Part shown: one piece after another, positions 42,475 to 50,986 of the stretch
Position numbering within the stretch: the stretch's first letter is position 1
How the letters are laid out: each line of letters opens with the position of its first letter
DNA from: CAYJAZ01 sp964368455
GTDB taxonomy: Bacteria > Desulfobacterota > Desulfovibrionia > Desulfovibrionales > Desulfovibrionaceae
Reading direction: 5' to 3'
Length of the DNA stretch: 64,000 nt
Assembly: GCA_964368455.1 (NCBI GenBank)
Contig: CAYJAZ010000007.1
Location: 62,001-126,000 of the forward strand
Position numbers and translations under genes: made by a program
The notes under the pieces: generated by a model
What the model was told of the DNA's origin: nothing
The model's database searches: none
Seen by the model: the letters and a program-made list of their open reading frames with translations, nothing else

Positions 42475-44850
42475 ATGCTTTATTATGTTCTTAAGCACAA
42501 TATACATGGCCGCTTGCGTGTAAGTGTTCCTCATACACGTGATGCTTATGCTTTTTTTGTGTCTTTAGAGCAAGTTTTATCTGCATTTTCTTTTGTGCGT
42601 AATATACGTTCAAACCCTTTGTGCAGCACAATTGTAGTACAATACGAGAAAGTTGAAAATTGTTACGATTTGCCTTTAGATAGAATTTTGGAAAGTATTA
42701 ACTTCTATGCAAAAAAAGAATACGACGAGAATTTTTCTGCTGAAAAAAGAAAATTAACTCTCATAAAGAAAGCAAAAAGGCAAAGAAATCAAGCAAATAA
42801 AATAGCTAAATCAGCTAAAAGAGAAATAAAATTAGAAAGATATGTAAAGAACAAAAGAAGTGCTGACTGTGATTGTAAGAATGCAAAAGAGCAAAAAAAT
42901 CTTCTTGCACCAGCTCTTTTTCGTTTTCTTTCGCTCTCTTCTGTTTTTGGTGTAGTTTTTTTACGTTCTTTTATTACTAAGATACCAATGTCACAAACTT
43001 TGTTGAGCCCACTTGGTGTGACAAGTTTTGTTTTTTCTCTTCCTTTACTTAAAAATGGCTATAAGCAGTTAAAAAGCAAGAAAATTGCACTTGATGGATT
43101 CTTAGGAGCTGGTTGTATGGCAACTGCGGCAAGCGGACAAAGTCTTGCTGCTTTTGAAATTTTATGGATCAATGCCGCCGCTGAACTTTTGACAGCCTTT
43201 GTCACAGAAAAATCAAGAAAATCTATTTCTTCTATCTTACAAATTGCTTCTCACCACACTTTTACTTTAGTCGATGGTGTCGAAGTGGAAACAAAGGTGA
43301 GCAATTTAAAAGAAGGCGATATTGTTGTTTTGCACACAGGAGAAAAAGTTTGTGTTGATGGTGAAATCATAGATGGACACGCTCTTTTAGACGAAGCGCC
43401 TATTTCAGGTAGGGCTGATATGGTGCAAAAAAGCATTGGGGATACAGTGCTTGCAGGAACCTTTGTTAGTCAGGGGCTTATCTATGTTTGTGCGAAGCAA
43501 GTAGGCGATAAAACATATCTTTCACGTGTGCTTTGTCTAGTAGAAAATGAATTGGCAAATAAAGCTTCCATTGAGGGTATTGCTGATAAGCTAGCAAGAA
43601 AATTAATTATTTTAGGCTTTTTTGCAACTGGTGCTACCTTATTATTGACGCAAAATATATCAAGAGCCTTCACTGTTTTACTTGTTATGGCATGCCCTTG
43701 TGCTACTGCTTTGTCTGCAAGTACAGCTATTTCGGCGGCTATGAACGTAGCTGCTAAGAAAAATATTCTCATTAAAGGCGGCAGATATTTAGAAGCAGTT
43801 GGCAAGATTGATTGTGTTTGCTTTGATAAAACAGGAACTTTGACTGTTTCAGATCCGCAATTGAGTGATATTGTTCTTATAAATTATAATAAAACAAGCC
43901 CAAAAGCAAAGATTGCTGAAGAAAGCGAACTTCTGCAATTAGTGCTTTCCACAGAAATGCACAATCATCATCCATTAGCTCAAGCCATTAAGCAAGAGGC
44001 TGAAAAGCGTGAAATACTTCCAATAGAGCATTCTTGTTGTGAATATTTTCTTGGTATGGGAATGGCAGCAACGATTAATGAGCATGAAATACTTGTAGGG
44101 AACCATAAGTTATTAGAATTGCATGGTATTTCTCTTGAGCCCTCAAATGATAAATTTCATAATCTTAATGCTACATTGAAAAAAGCCCGTGATCTTCGAT
44201 TAAAAGGAAAGACGGTTTTATTTGTTGTAAAAGACAGAGAATTATTTGCCTTGCTTGCTTTTGACAATCCAATAAGAAAGGAAGCAAAAGCTATTATTCA
44301 AACACTTAAGCGTACTGGCGTAAAAGATGTGTATCTTATCACAGGCGATGAAGAAAATACGGCGAAAACCTTAGCGCAAGAGCTTGGAATTCATTCCTAT
44401 TTCCCATCTGTTATGCCTGAAGAAAAGGCAAATATAATAAAGGAATTGCAAGCAAAATACGCTTCAGTTCTTATGGTTGGTGACGGTATCAACGACGCAA
44501 TAGCACTCACACAAGCAGATATTGGTATTGCAATGGGTGCTGGCGGTTCGGAAGTTGCAGTAGAAGCAGCTGATATAACCTTAGTCAATGACGACTTATG
44601 TGGAATAGTGTATTTGCGTGAATTGAGTAAGTACACAATAGATGTTGTGCATCAAAATTTCTGGATTGCGACTGGCTCAAATGTTGTAGGCGTAGTTTTA
44701 GGTGCTTTTGGGATAATTAATCCTGTATTGGCGGGGACTTTGCATATAGCACATACTTTAGGCGTGCTTGCTTCTTCATCAAGGCTTTTGACTTACGAAG
44801 TCGACGAAGATTTGAATGTTGGCTGTGAAGATTTACATTATTATAAATAA
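42475..44850 (+). CDS. P1B-type ATPase with CPC motif but SGR in place of the TGE actuator motif
   Basis: 791 residues. An HMA-like N-terminal domain without CxxC (NIHGRLRVSVPHTRDAY) is followed by a strongly basic linker (about 95-140). Then come the membrane part and cytoplasmic domains. The membrane metal motif is C407-P-C409 in MACPCATALS. The phosphorylation site is D451 in DKTGTLT, HHPLA marks the nucleotide domain, and GDGINDA the hinge. The actuator loop, normally TGES, reads S311-G312-R313, so the glutamate that activates water for dephosphorylation is absent. It heads a tightly spaced nine-gene run and lies 18 nt before the next gene. Candidate iron pump or a regulatory/structural partner of the second ATPase. 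Confidence 0.85.
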   Translation: MLYYVLKHNIHGRLRVSVPHTRDAYAFFVSLEQVLSAFSFVRNIRSNPLCSTIVVQYEKVENCYDLPLDRILESINFYAKKEYDENFSAEKRKLTLIKKAKRQRNQANKIAKSAKREIKLERYVKNKRSADCDCKNAKEQKNLLAPALFRFLSLSSVFGVVFLRSFITKIPMSQTLLSPLGVTSFVFSLPLLKNGYKQLKSKKIALDGFLGAGCMATAASGQSLAAFEILWINAAAELLTAFVTEKSRKSISSILQIASHHTFTLVDGVEVETKVSNLKEGDIVVLHTGEKVCVDGEIIDGHALLDEAPISGRADMVQKSIGDTVLAGTFVSQGLIYVCAKQVGDKTYLSRVLCLVENELANKASIEGIADKLARKLIILGFFATGATLLLTQNISRAFTVLLVMACPCATALSASTAISAAMNVAAKKNILIKGGRYLEAVGKIDCVCFDKTGTLTVSDPQLSDIVLINYNKTSPKAKIAEESELLQLVLSTEMHNHHPLAQAIKQEAEKREILPIEHSCCEYFLGMGMAATINEHEILVGNHKLLELHGISLEPSNDKFHNLNATLKKARDLRLKGKTVLFVVKDRELFALLAFDNPIRKEAKAIIQTLKRTGVKDVYLITGDEENTAKTLAQELGIHSYFPSVMPEEKANIIKELQAKYASVLMVGDGINDAIALTQADIGIAMGAGGSEVAVEAADITLVNDDLCGIVYLRELSKYTIDVVHQNFWIATGSNVVGVVLGAFGIINPVLAGTLHIAHTLGVLASSSRLLTYEVDEDLNVGCEDLHYYK

Positions 44851-44867
44851 TTACTAGAGGAATTAGA

Positions 44868-45182
44868 ATGGATTTACAAGCTTTAATCGCTTTAAGAAAA
44901 TATTTGACTATTCAAGAACACGCAAATGGAAAAATTAAATTATCTTTTTCATTTAAGATTTTAGGCGATAATACCGCGATGGACTTGATACAAAATATGA
45001 AAGGTAAAAAAATGCCAAAGGCAATTTTACAGACAAAATTAAATGTTTTTGCTCGTCAAGTTGAGCTTGAATACGATAGTCAAAGCATTGTTCCAAACGA
45101 GTTTGACGAACTTCTTACAACAAGAAACAGAGAAAGATTTGAAGAATTAGTAAAAAAATACGAAGATATTTTAACAGCATAA
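44868..45182 (+). CDS. Small HMA-like domain protein without metal-binding cysteines
   Basis: 104 residues. The pattern ANGKIKLSFSFKIL - helix - KAILQTKLNVFARQVELEYD - helix suggests the beta-alpha-beta-beta-alpha-beta fold of heavy-metal-associated domains, but there is no CxxC. Such Cys-less HMA proteins accompany ferrosome-type ATPases as I recall. No signal peptide or membrane segment; likely a cytoplasmic partner of the ATPases. Assignment is by fold impression only. Confidence 0.65.
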   Translation: MDLQALIALRKYLTIQEHANGKIKLSFSFKILGDNTAMDLIQNMKGKKMPKAILQTKLNVFARQVELEYDSQSIVPNEFDELLTTRNRERFEELVKKYEDILTA

Positions 45183-45201
45183 AAATAATAAGGAAGTATT
45201 T

Positions 45202-45879
45202 ATGGCAAAGAAAAATAAAAATGCACAGTATCAAAATCAATACTATAGCTACGATCCTATGTATGGCTTTGTTCCTGTTGATGGGCAAAATGATATAAAT
45301 GCAACACAAAATCCACAAGATTTAAATCAAAATAATACAAATGCTTATGGCCCGGCTTTTGGCTATGGGCAAGGCTTAGGTTATGGACGTGGTTTTCATG
45401 GCCCATTTCATAATGGCCCTATGAATCCAATGCAATTTCAGCATTCTATGCGAATGAATGCTATGCAAGAAGAAATCAATCAGCTAAAAATGGCTATGAA
45501 TCCAAATGCTCAAGCAAATAAAAATACTGTGAGCCCTGAAAAAATTCAAGAAATTTATACTGTTATGAACGATATATCACAAGGCAAGGCAGGTCCTGAA
45601 AAATTGCTACCTTATCTTCAAAACACATCAGCAGATTTTTATAAAGGATTGGCACTTGGTGCAGGAGCGATTTTACTCTTTAATTGCACTCCTTTGAAAG
45701 ATATGTTGACAAATTTACTAGGCTCGTCTTTAGCAAACTTAGCAAATTTCATGCCTCAAAATGCAGACGATTTAGACGATGGTTTTGATGATGATGGCTT
45801 TGATGATGATGGCTTTGATGATGTGAATGATGAAATTTTAGACGAAGAAAAAACAAGTAAAGCTAAAAAGCAAGCATAA
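45202..45879 (+). CDS. Gly/Tyr-rich membrane protein with acidic DGFDD repeat tail
   Basis: 225 residues in three parts. The N-terminus is rich in Asn, Gln, Tyr, Gly and Met (FGYGQGLGYGRGFHGPFHNG). A helical middle with KGLALGAGAILLFNC forms one likely membrane segment near 150-170. The tail from 190 has three DGFDD units inside a run of about 20 acidic residues, then a basic end. An acidic tail of this kind could bind or nucleate iron, as acidic tails do in magnetosome mineral proteins (analogy only). AAGGAAG precedes the ATG, 20 nt after the HMA-like gene. Confidence 0.75.
   Translation: MAKKNKNAQYQNQYYSYDPMYGFVPVDGQNDINATQNPQDLNQNNTNAYGPAFGYGQGLGYGRGFHGPFHNGPMNPMQFQHSMRMNAMQEEINQLKMAMNPNAQANKNTVSPEKIQEIYTVMNDISQGKAGPEKLLPYLQNTSADFYKGLALGAGAILLFNCTPLKDMLTNLLGSSLANLANFMPQNADDLDDGFDDDGFDDDGFDDVNDEILDEEKTSKAKKQA
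45781..45825 (+). repeat. Three 15-bp tandem units encoding DGFDD repeats
   Basis: Units GGTTTTGATGATGAT, GGCTTTGATGATGAT and GGCTTTGATGATGTG lie end to end in frame. The near-identity at DNA level indicates recent expansion, so repeat number may vary between strains. Confidence 0.85.
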
Positions 45880-45890
45880 GGAAATGAGTG

Positions 45891-46310
45891 ATGAATCAAT
45901 ATTATAGAAAAACTCCACCTCTTGCGGCAACAGCTCTTGGTGGTTTGATAGCAGGTTTTGTAACAGGAGCCACAGTTGCAGCGGCAACAAATGCTCGTGC
46001 TGTAAAAAAAGGCAAGATAACAAAGAAAGAAGCAGCAGCAAATGTTATGCGTGAAGCTACAAGCATGGGCTTAGCAACAACTGTGGGTGTGAGTGCAACT
46101 GCTATGCTTGGTATGACTGGAATTTTGTCAGTAGCTGGCGTAGCTTTGTTTACAGCAGGTTCAAAATACGCTCTTGATTCCTTGCTTGATAAAAATTCAG
46201 ATAAAGGCACGCAAAATAAATACGAAGAAAGATTGCTTGCCCTTACGAGTGATGACAATATTGAAAATACAGATACAAAAAAAGCAAAAAAACAAAGCAC
46301 CCTTGCATAA
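45891..46310 (+). CDS. Glycine-zipper membrane protein of the ferrosome-like cluster
   Basis: 139 residues from ATG 45891 (AAGG upstream; a GTG one codon earlier is possible). Two hydrophobic, small-residue-rich segments, LGGLIAGFVTGATVAAA and GMTGILSVAGVALFTAG, flank a basic loop (RAVKKGKITKKEA). The tail is charged. Glycine-zipper hairpins of this kind bend or coat membranes, and ferrosome operons encode comparable small hydrophobic proteins. No enzymatic motif. Confidence 0.72.
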   Translation: MNQYYRKTPPLAATALGGLIAGFVTGATVAAATNARAVKKGKITKKEAAANVMREATSMGLATTVGVSATAMLGMTGILSVAGVALFTAGSKYALDSLLDKNSDKGTQNKYEERLLALTSDDNIENTDTKKAKKQSTLA

Positions 46311-46322
46311 GAGGAAAAAATA

Positions 46323-46757
46323 ATGGGACAAAAACTTTATACAAATAATAATGTTCAATATACTGGTAATAGTCCGATAGATGCTTATAATTTTTATAAA
46401 AAAAATGAACAAGCTGCACAACAAATGCTTGATGGAATAAATTTCACAAGCACACAAGACATGAGTGCAAAATTGGGGCAAAATTTTATACCTTCAGCAA
46501 ATGCAAATCTTGTGACAAATCCTGCTACACAAATAACGAAAAATGCAAAAAGTTCTAATTCTATCTTGGGTGTGAACACTTCCTTACTTGCTGGCCTTGC
46601 ACTTGGTGCTGGCGTGGCCTTAGTGGCTACAAATCCAAAAATACAAAAAACTCTTGTGAATACAGCAGTTAAAGTATGGTCTGGACTTCAAGCTAATATA
46701 GAAGAAATCAAAGAACAAGTTGAAGATGCAAAGGCTGAAATGGCAGAAAAAGATTAA
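46323..46757 (+). CDS. Single-span membrane protein with C-terminal amphipathic helix, ferrosome-like cluster
   Basis: 144 residues. A polar N-terminus leads to TSLLAGLALGAGVALVA (about 85-101), then NPKIQKTLVNTAVKVW and a charged helix EEIKEQVEDAKAEMAEKD. The LALGAG segment closely resembles LALGAGA in the acidic-tailed protein two genes upstream, suggesting a shared assembly interface. GAGG precedes the ATG, 13 nt after the previous gene. Confidence 0.72.
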   Translation: MGQKLYTNNNVQYTGNSPIDAYNFYKKNEQAAQQMLDGINFTSTQDMSAKLGQNFIPSANANLVTNPATQITKNAKSSNSILGVNTSLLAGLALGAGVALVATNPKIQKTLVNTAVKVWSGLQANIEEIKEQVEDAKAEMAEKD

Positions 46758-46801
46758 GGGATTTTAAAGTTCATTAATACAATAAGCCAGAGGAGTTAGA
46801 T

Positions 46802-47125
46802 GTGGAAACAGTAGACAATATTGATGATGCACAAAATAAAGACAAAGAGGCTACAGCTAATGAAAAGACAAGCTGTAAAAAGATTTGTTGTTTAAAAAAA
46901 GAAAGAAAATTTTCAAAGGCAAAGCAAAGAAAAATAGCTAAAATTGGCCTTGTTTCAACTCTAGCCCTCACAACAGCTTCTGGATTTGTGCGAAAAGGCT
47001 TTGGAAAGAAAATACATCTAGCCTCTGGACTTGCTTTCATAGCTTTTGCCGCGTGGCATGCTAATCTCTATAAGAGTAAGAAAACTGAAAAAGATATTGT
47101 TTCAGATGAAATATCTTGCGAATAA
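46802..47125 (+). CDS. Two-span small membrane protein with Cys-rich basic N-terminus
   Basis: 107 residues from a GTG start with AGAGGAG upstream. The acidic first 20 residues are followed by SCKKICCLKK and a basic stretch. Two hydrophobic segments follow: GLVSTLALTTASGFV and IHLASGLAFIAFAAWHANLY, the latter with two histidines that could bind heme or metal. This layout resembles small membrane proteins of cytochrome-like or transporter-associated type, but I cannot name a family. Confidence 0.7.
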   Translation: METVDNIDDAQNKDKEATANEKTSCKKICCLKKERKFSKAKQRKIAKIGLVSTLALTTASGFVRKGFGKKIHLASGLAFIAFAAWHANLYKSKKTEKDIVSDEISCE

Positions 47126-47169
47126 AATGAACAACACTCTATTCTCCTCTTGTAAGGAATAAAAAATCC

Positions 47170-49332
47170 ATGCAAAAAAGAACTAATAATAATGATAAAG
47201 TAAAGACAATAGCAGTGAAAAAGAGCTATAAAATCTTGCATGAATTAAAATATCGTTTGCGTTTGAAAGTGAGAGAACTTTATTCTTCTGATCTAGACGA
47301 TGCCTATCTGCAAGCAATTCTTTCTGGTTTTGCTGGTGTTTCTTCTGTTCGAATCAATATAAAAAATGCTAATATTGTTATAGATTACGACGGAAATAAA
47401 GAACATAAAGAAGCAATTTTAAATTTCTTAGAAAATATTCCCAAAGAAGCTTATCATGCACGCACAAAAAAAGAAAAAGCTGCTTCTTTGCCGGAAATTG
47501 CTCTTCAATCTCTAGTTGCAGCTTCAACACCTTTTCAAAGACAGTCAATAAAGCACATGCTTGCGTGGTCTTTAGCTGTGCCTACTATCACAAAGGGAAT
47601 AGGAACTTTATTTTCACGTGGTATTAAGGTTGAAGTTTTAGACGCTTCTGCTGTTTTGTTTTCTTTGTATAGAAAAGATTACACAACAGCAAATACTATT
47701 GTCGCTCTTTTAGGAATAGCTTCATGGTTAGAGCAGTGGACAGAAGATATGTCCGATGATTTATTGACGAAATTACTCAAGCCACAAGTGGAAAATGTGT
47801 GGATTGAAAGAGACACAAAAGAAATTTCTATACCATTTTCAGAATTGAAAATTGGCGATATTGTTATTTGCGGAACAGGCGAACTCATACCTATAGACGG
47901 CATTGTAGTTGACGGCGAAGCAGCGATAAATAAAAGTTCGATCACAGGCGAATCTCTTCCTGTTCATGTGAAGGAAGGCGATGAAGTTTTATCTGGCTCT
48001 GTTTTGGAAGATGGCCGCTTGAGAATAAGTGCAAAGCATGTGGGACGTGAAACTCATATGGCAAGAATTTCAAGGTTTTTAGAACATTCTTTGCGTAATC
48101 CATCTGAGTCGACAAAAGAAAGTGCAGATCTTGCAGACAAGCTTGTTCCAGTGACTTTTGCTCTTGGTTTAGGACTTTTTGCTGTCACAAAAGATATAGC
48201 AAGAGCTGCTTCTGTGCTTACAGTTGATTATTCTTGCGCTATCAAATTAACTGCACCTATAGCTGTTAAATCTGCTATGTATAGTGCTGGTAAAAGCGGT
48301 GTATTGCTCAAAGGTGGACAAGCTTTAGATGTGCTTTCAAAAATAGATACTATTGTCTTTGATAAAACGGGCACACTTACAAAGGGCGATCTTGAAGTTG
48401 TTGATATCATTCCGCTTATGCATAAAAATAAAACAATTTTATCACAAGAAGAATTGCTTGCCCTTGCTGCAAGTGCTGAAGAGCATTATGGGCATCCAGT
48501 TGCAAGAGCAGTTGTTGCACAAGCAAGAAAAAGAGAATTGACTTTTCCTGAAGTGAGCCAAGTTGACTTTATCGTTGCACATGGCGTTTCAGCCTTTGTT
48601 GACAATGCACATGTTCTTGTTGGTAGTCGACACTTTTTAGAAGAAGACGAACATATCAATTGTAAAGAAGCAGATAAGCATGAAAGACAATTAAGAAATC
48701 AAGGTAAATCGCTTCTTTATGTTGCAAAGAATGAAGAACTTATAGGCATTCTTGCTATGCGTGATGAAATTCGTCCAGAAGCAGCCTACACTTTACAAGA
48801 ATTAAAAAATCGTGGCATAAAGAATATTGTTATGCTTACAGGCGATCACAAAGACACAGCTAAAGCTATTAGTAAAGAATTAAAAAATATAGATGAAGTG
48901 CATTGGGAATTAAAGCCTGAAGACAAGGCGAATTTATTGTATAAAATGCAAGCAAAAGGCCAGAAAATTGCTTTTGCTGGCGATGGTGTCAACGATGCAC
49001 CTGCCTTGCTTTCAGCTGATGTTGGAATTTGTATGCCGCAAGGAGCTGATTTAGCAAGAGAATCTGCACAGGTTGTACTTCTAGAAGAAGATCTACGCAT
49101 GCTTTTAGTGGCTAGAGATACTGCTATGAATACGCAAGAAATATTGAAAAATTCTTTTTATTCAACGATTAGTATAAATTCTTTGATTCTTTTACTTGCT
49201 TCTTTTGGAAAAATTAATCCTGTTGCTTCAGCCTTTTTACACAATGCTGGAACAATAGGCATACTTGGCTATGCAGCAAAAGCAGCAAGTGTCAAGCAAG
49301 ATGCATATATAAAAAAAGATAAACTTTTATAG
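47170..49332 (+). CDS. P1B-type ATPase with SCA membrane motif, FezB-like (P1B-6) candidate
   Basis: 720 residues. The N-terminal HMA-like domain has no CxxC but has the basic motif LKYRLRLKVREL. The actuator motif T259-G260-E261 is intact. The transmembrane metal motif, normally CPx, is S355-C356-A357 in VDYSCAIKLTAPIA. Phosphorylation is at D398 (DKTGTLT), HYGHP marks the nucleotide domain, and GDGVNDAPALL the hinge. I recall that the ferrosome ATPase FezB belongs to the P1B-6 class that lacks CPx, and this protein fits. It would pump iron, probably Fe(II), into a membrane compartment or out of the cell. 45 nt after the previous gene, 14 nt before the FeoA protein. Confidence 0.85.
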   Translation: MQKRTNNNDKVKTIAVKKSYKILHELKYRLRLKVRELYSSDLDDAYLQAILSGFAGVSSVRINIKNANIVIDYDGNKEHKEAILNFLENIPKEAYHARTKKEKAASLPEIALQSLVAASTPFQRQSIKHMLAWSLAVPTITKGIGTLFSRGIKVEVLDASAVLFSLYRKDYTTANTIVALLGIASWLEQWTEDMSDDLLTKLLKPQVENVWIERDTKEISIPFSELKIGDIVICGTGELIPIDGIVVDGEAAINKSSITGESLPVHVKEGDEVLSGSVLEDGRLRISAKHVGRETHMARISRFLEHSLRNPSESTKESADLADKLVPVTFALGLGLFAVTKDIARAASVLTVDYSCAIKLTAPIAVKSAMYSAGKSGVLLKGGQALDVLSKIDTIVFDKTGTLTKGDLEVVDIIPLMHKNKTILSQEELLALAASAEEHYGHPVARAVVAQARKRELTFPEVSQVDFIVAHGVSAFVDNAHVLVGSRHFLEEDEHINCKEADKHERQLRNQGKSLLYVAKNEELIGILAMRDEIRPEAAYTLQELKNRGIKNIVMLTGDHKDTAKAISKELKNIDEVHWELKPEDKANLLYKMQAKGQKIAFAGDGVNDAPALLSADVGICMPQGADLARESAQVVLLEEDLRMLLVARDTAMNTQEILKNSFYSTISINSLILLLASFGKINPVASAFLHNAGTIGILGYAAKAASVKQDAYIKKDKLL

Positions 49333-49346
49333 AAATAAAGGAGATT

Positions 49347-50075
49347 ATGATGTCTATAACTTTTAGTGAAGCTCCTCTTGGAGTGCTCCTTTATCTTGAA
49401 AAGATTGAAGATCCTAAGTTGGAAGCAGAGCTTTTTCGCATGGGTGTTTTTGTAAAAAATATTATTTATAAAATGGATGTTGAAAGCGACATCCATACCG
49501 TGCGAATTAAAACAGCAAAGGGCGAGAGAGTTTTAGCTGGCGGAATGGGCGGAAAAATTCTTGCCCATGTCGACGATAATCGTATGCTTCCACTTATTGA
49601 AATGAAATCAAAAGAAAAAGGGCATATAGAAGCTATTGAAGGCGGAGAAGAATTGGCAAATGCCTTATCTTCTTTAGGTTTAGAAAATGGCGAAAAATTT
49701 GAATTTATCCGTTCCTTGCCTCCTATGGTTTATATACTTGAAATAGAAGGAAAAAAACGCATAAAACTCTCTGAGGCAATGGCGGCAAAGATCTTGGGTA
49801 AGATGAAGAATACAAAGGAATGCCAATTTGCAAATGCGAGTGTAAAAGTTCCATTCACTGTGACAAAGATTATTGGTGGAGAAAGTTCAAAAAAAATTCT
49901 CAATTCATTAAATTTAGAAGTAGGGGATGTATTGACTTTATTCTCTGTTGAAAATGCACCTATTTATTCTATGAGTAAACAAGGAAGAAGACTTATGCTC
50001 TCTACGCAAGAGGGTTTACGTGTGATATTAAAGCAAGAACAGGCAGATAAAATAAAAGTGAGTTTAAATGCATAA
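49347..50075 (+). CDS. Protein of three FeoA-like domains
   Basis: 242 residues made of three SH3-like FeoA units at about 2-76, 79-152 and 166-238. They are visible as LSSLGLENGEKFEFIRSLPP...LEIEGKKRIKLSEAMAAKIL (unit 2), LNSLNLEVGDVLTLFSVENAPIYSM...GRRLMLSTQEGLRVIL (unit 3) and a more divergent unit 1. FeoA normally is a single 75-residue partner of the FeoB iron importer or the C-terminal domain of DtxR regulators. No FeoB is present here, so it may act on the ATPases. AGGAG precedes the ATG. Confidence 0.78.
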   Translation: MMSITFSEAPLGVLLYLEKIEDPKLEAELFRMGVFVKNIIYKMDVESDIHTVRIKTAKGERVLAGGMGGKILAHVDDNRMLPLIEMKSKEKGHIEAIEGGEELANALSSLGLENGEKFEFIRSLPPMVYILEIEGKKRIKLSEAMAAKILGKMKNTKECQFANASVKVPFTVTKIIGGESSKKILNSLNLEVGDVLTLFSVENAPIYSMSKQGRRLMLSTQEGLRVILKQEQADKIKVSLNA

Positions 50076-50178
50076 ATGAGTTAGTAAAGACTTACTTAAT
50101 ACAAAAAAAATGCTTTTATATTGACAAAAATCAAAATTAAGCTTATTTTTTATTAAATATTTTAAAAGGAGAACCAAT

Positions 50179-50412
50179 ATGGGATTTTATAAAGCTATTA
50201 GCGTGACAGCTCTTGCAATTGCTTCATACGCACTTTACAAAACAGGCGCACTTAATCCAGCTATCAAATGTGCTGCAAAAGCAAGTAAAAAGGCTTCTGA
50301 TTTTGCAGATTCAAATATTGAAAAAGCAAAAGATAATTATAAAAATTTAAGAAAAAAACTTCAAAAAGAAGAAAATGACATTGTTGAAGGCGAATTAATT
50401 ACTGAAGAATAG
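50179..50412 (+). CDS. Small membrane-anchored helical protein
   Basis: 77 residues: an N-terminal hydrophobic segment (AISVTALAIASYALYKTGAL) and a highly charged helix ending in EGELITEE. AAGGAG lies just upstream. The 103-bp gap before it contains a TTGACA at 50120, so it may have its own promoter while still belonging to the cluster. The form resembles YtxH-like proteins, without a firm match. Confidence 0.65.
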   Translation: MGFYKAISVTALAIASYALYKTGALNPAIKCAAKASKKASDFADSNIEKAKDNYKNLRKKLQKEENDIVEGELITEE

Positions 50413-50457
50413 TTTTTTGATTGTGTTAAATTCTTCCATGCTTTATTATTTTTAATT

Positions 50458-50497
50458 AAAAATGCTGAAATATTATTGTAATACTTCAGCATTTTTA
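50458..50497. terminator. Bidirectional terminator closing the ferrosome-like cluster
   Basis: AAAAATGCTGAA (50458-50469) and TTCAGCATTTTT (50485-50496) pair, with an inner TATTA-TTG-TAATA helix. It also ends the converging flavodoxin operon. Confidence 0.88.
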
Positions 50498-50522
50498 TAA
50501 ATGCTATAATTTAAGGAAATTA

Positions 50523-50969
50523 TTATAATTTTGCGTGAACAGAATTTGCCCAATCTGCGATTTCTTCTTTATTGTCGCTTGCATGGCCTTCAACTTTTAA
50601 ACCGTCAACAATGATTGTAGCGTTAACATTTTGATATTGTTCTTCAATGTAATCAACGCCACCGCAGTAATATTCATAAGAAGTGTCGCCAGAAGCAAAA
50701 GCTGCACATTTCTTGCCTTCAAGGCCCATTTTATCAAAACCTTCAGCAAGGCTTTCAAATTCGCTTTGAAGTTCTATTGAGTCAATACCCCAAACAGAAA
50801 CGCCCATTAATACGCAATCAAAACCTTCTGCTAAATCATCAGCTGAAATATCTCCAGCGCTTTGGCATGCAACATCATGTCCTTTTTGCTCAAGTTCACT
50901 TTTAAGCATTTCTGCAATTGATTCGGTATTTCCAGTTTCAGAACCGTATACAATTTTAATTTTAGCCAT
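50523..50969 (-). CDS. Flavodoxin
   Basis: 148 residues. The FMN phosphate loop is YGSETGNTESIAEML, and the aromatic isoalloxazine loops are around GVSVWGID and ASGDTSYEYYCGGVDYIEE, as in Desulfovibrio-type flavodoxins. It is a low-potential one-electron carrier that can replace ferredoxin, typically when iron is scarce. It follows the Cys-rich peptide gene by 17 nt, and both are controlled from the operator region at 51.2 kb. Confidence 0.92.
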   Translation of the reverse strand: MAKIKIVYGSETGNTESIAEMLKSELEQKGHDVACQSAGDISADDLAEGFDCVLMGVSVWGIDSIELQSEFESLAEGFDKMGLEGKKCAAFASGDTSYEYYCGGVDYIEEQYQNVNATIIVDGLKVEGHASDNKEEIADWANSVHAKL

Positions 50970-50986
50970 CTAGAATACTCCTAAGT

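Noticed and set aside
42475..49332. Two ordinary copper or zinc efflux ATPases
   Set aside because: Both lack CxxC in the HMA-like domains, one lacks CPx, and the neighbours are small membrane proteins and FeoA domains rather than copper chaperones or CueR/ArsR regulators.
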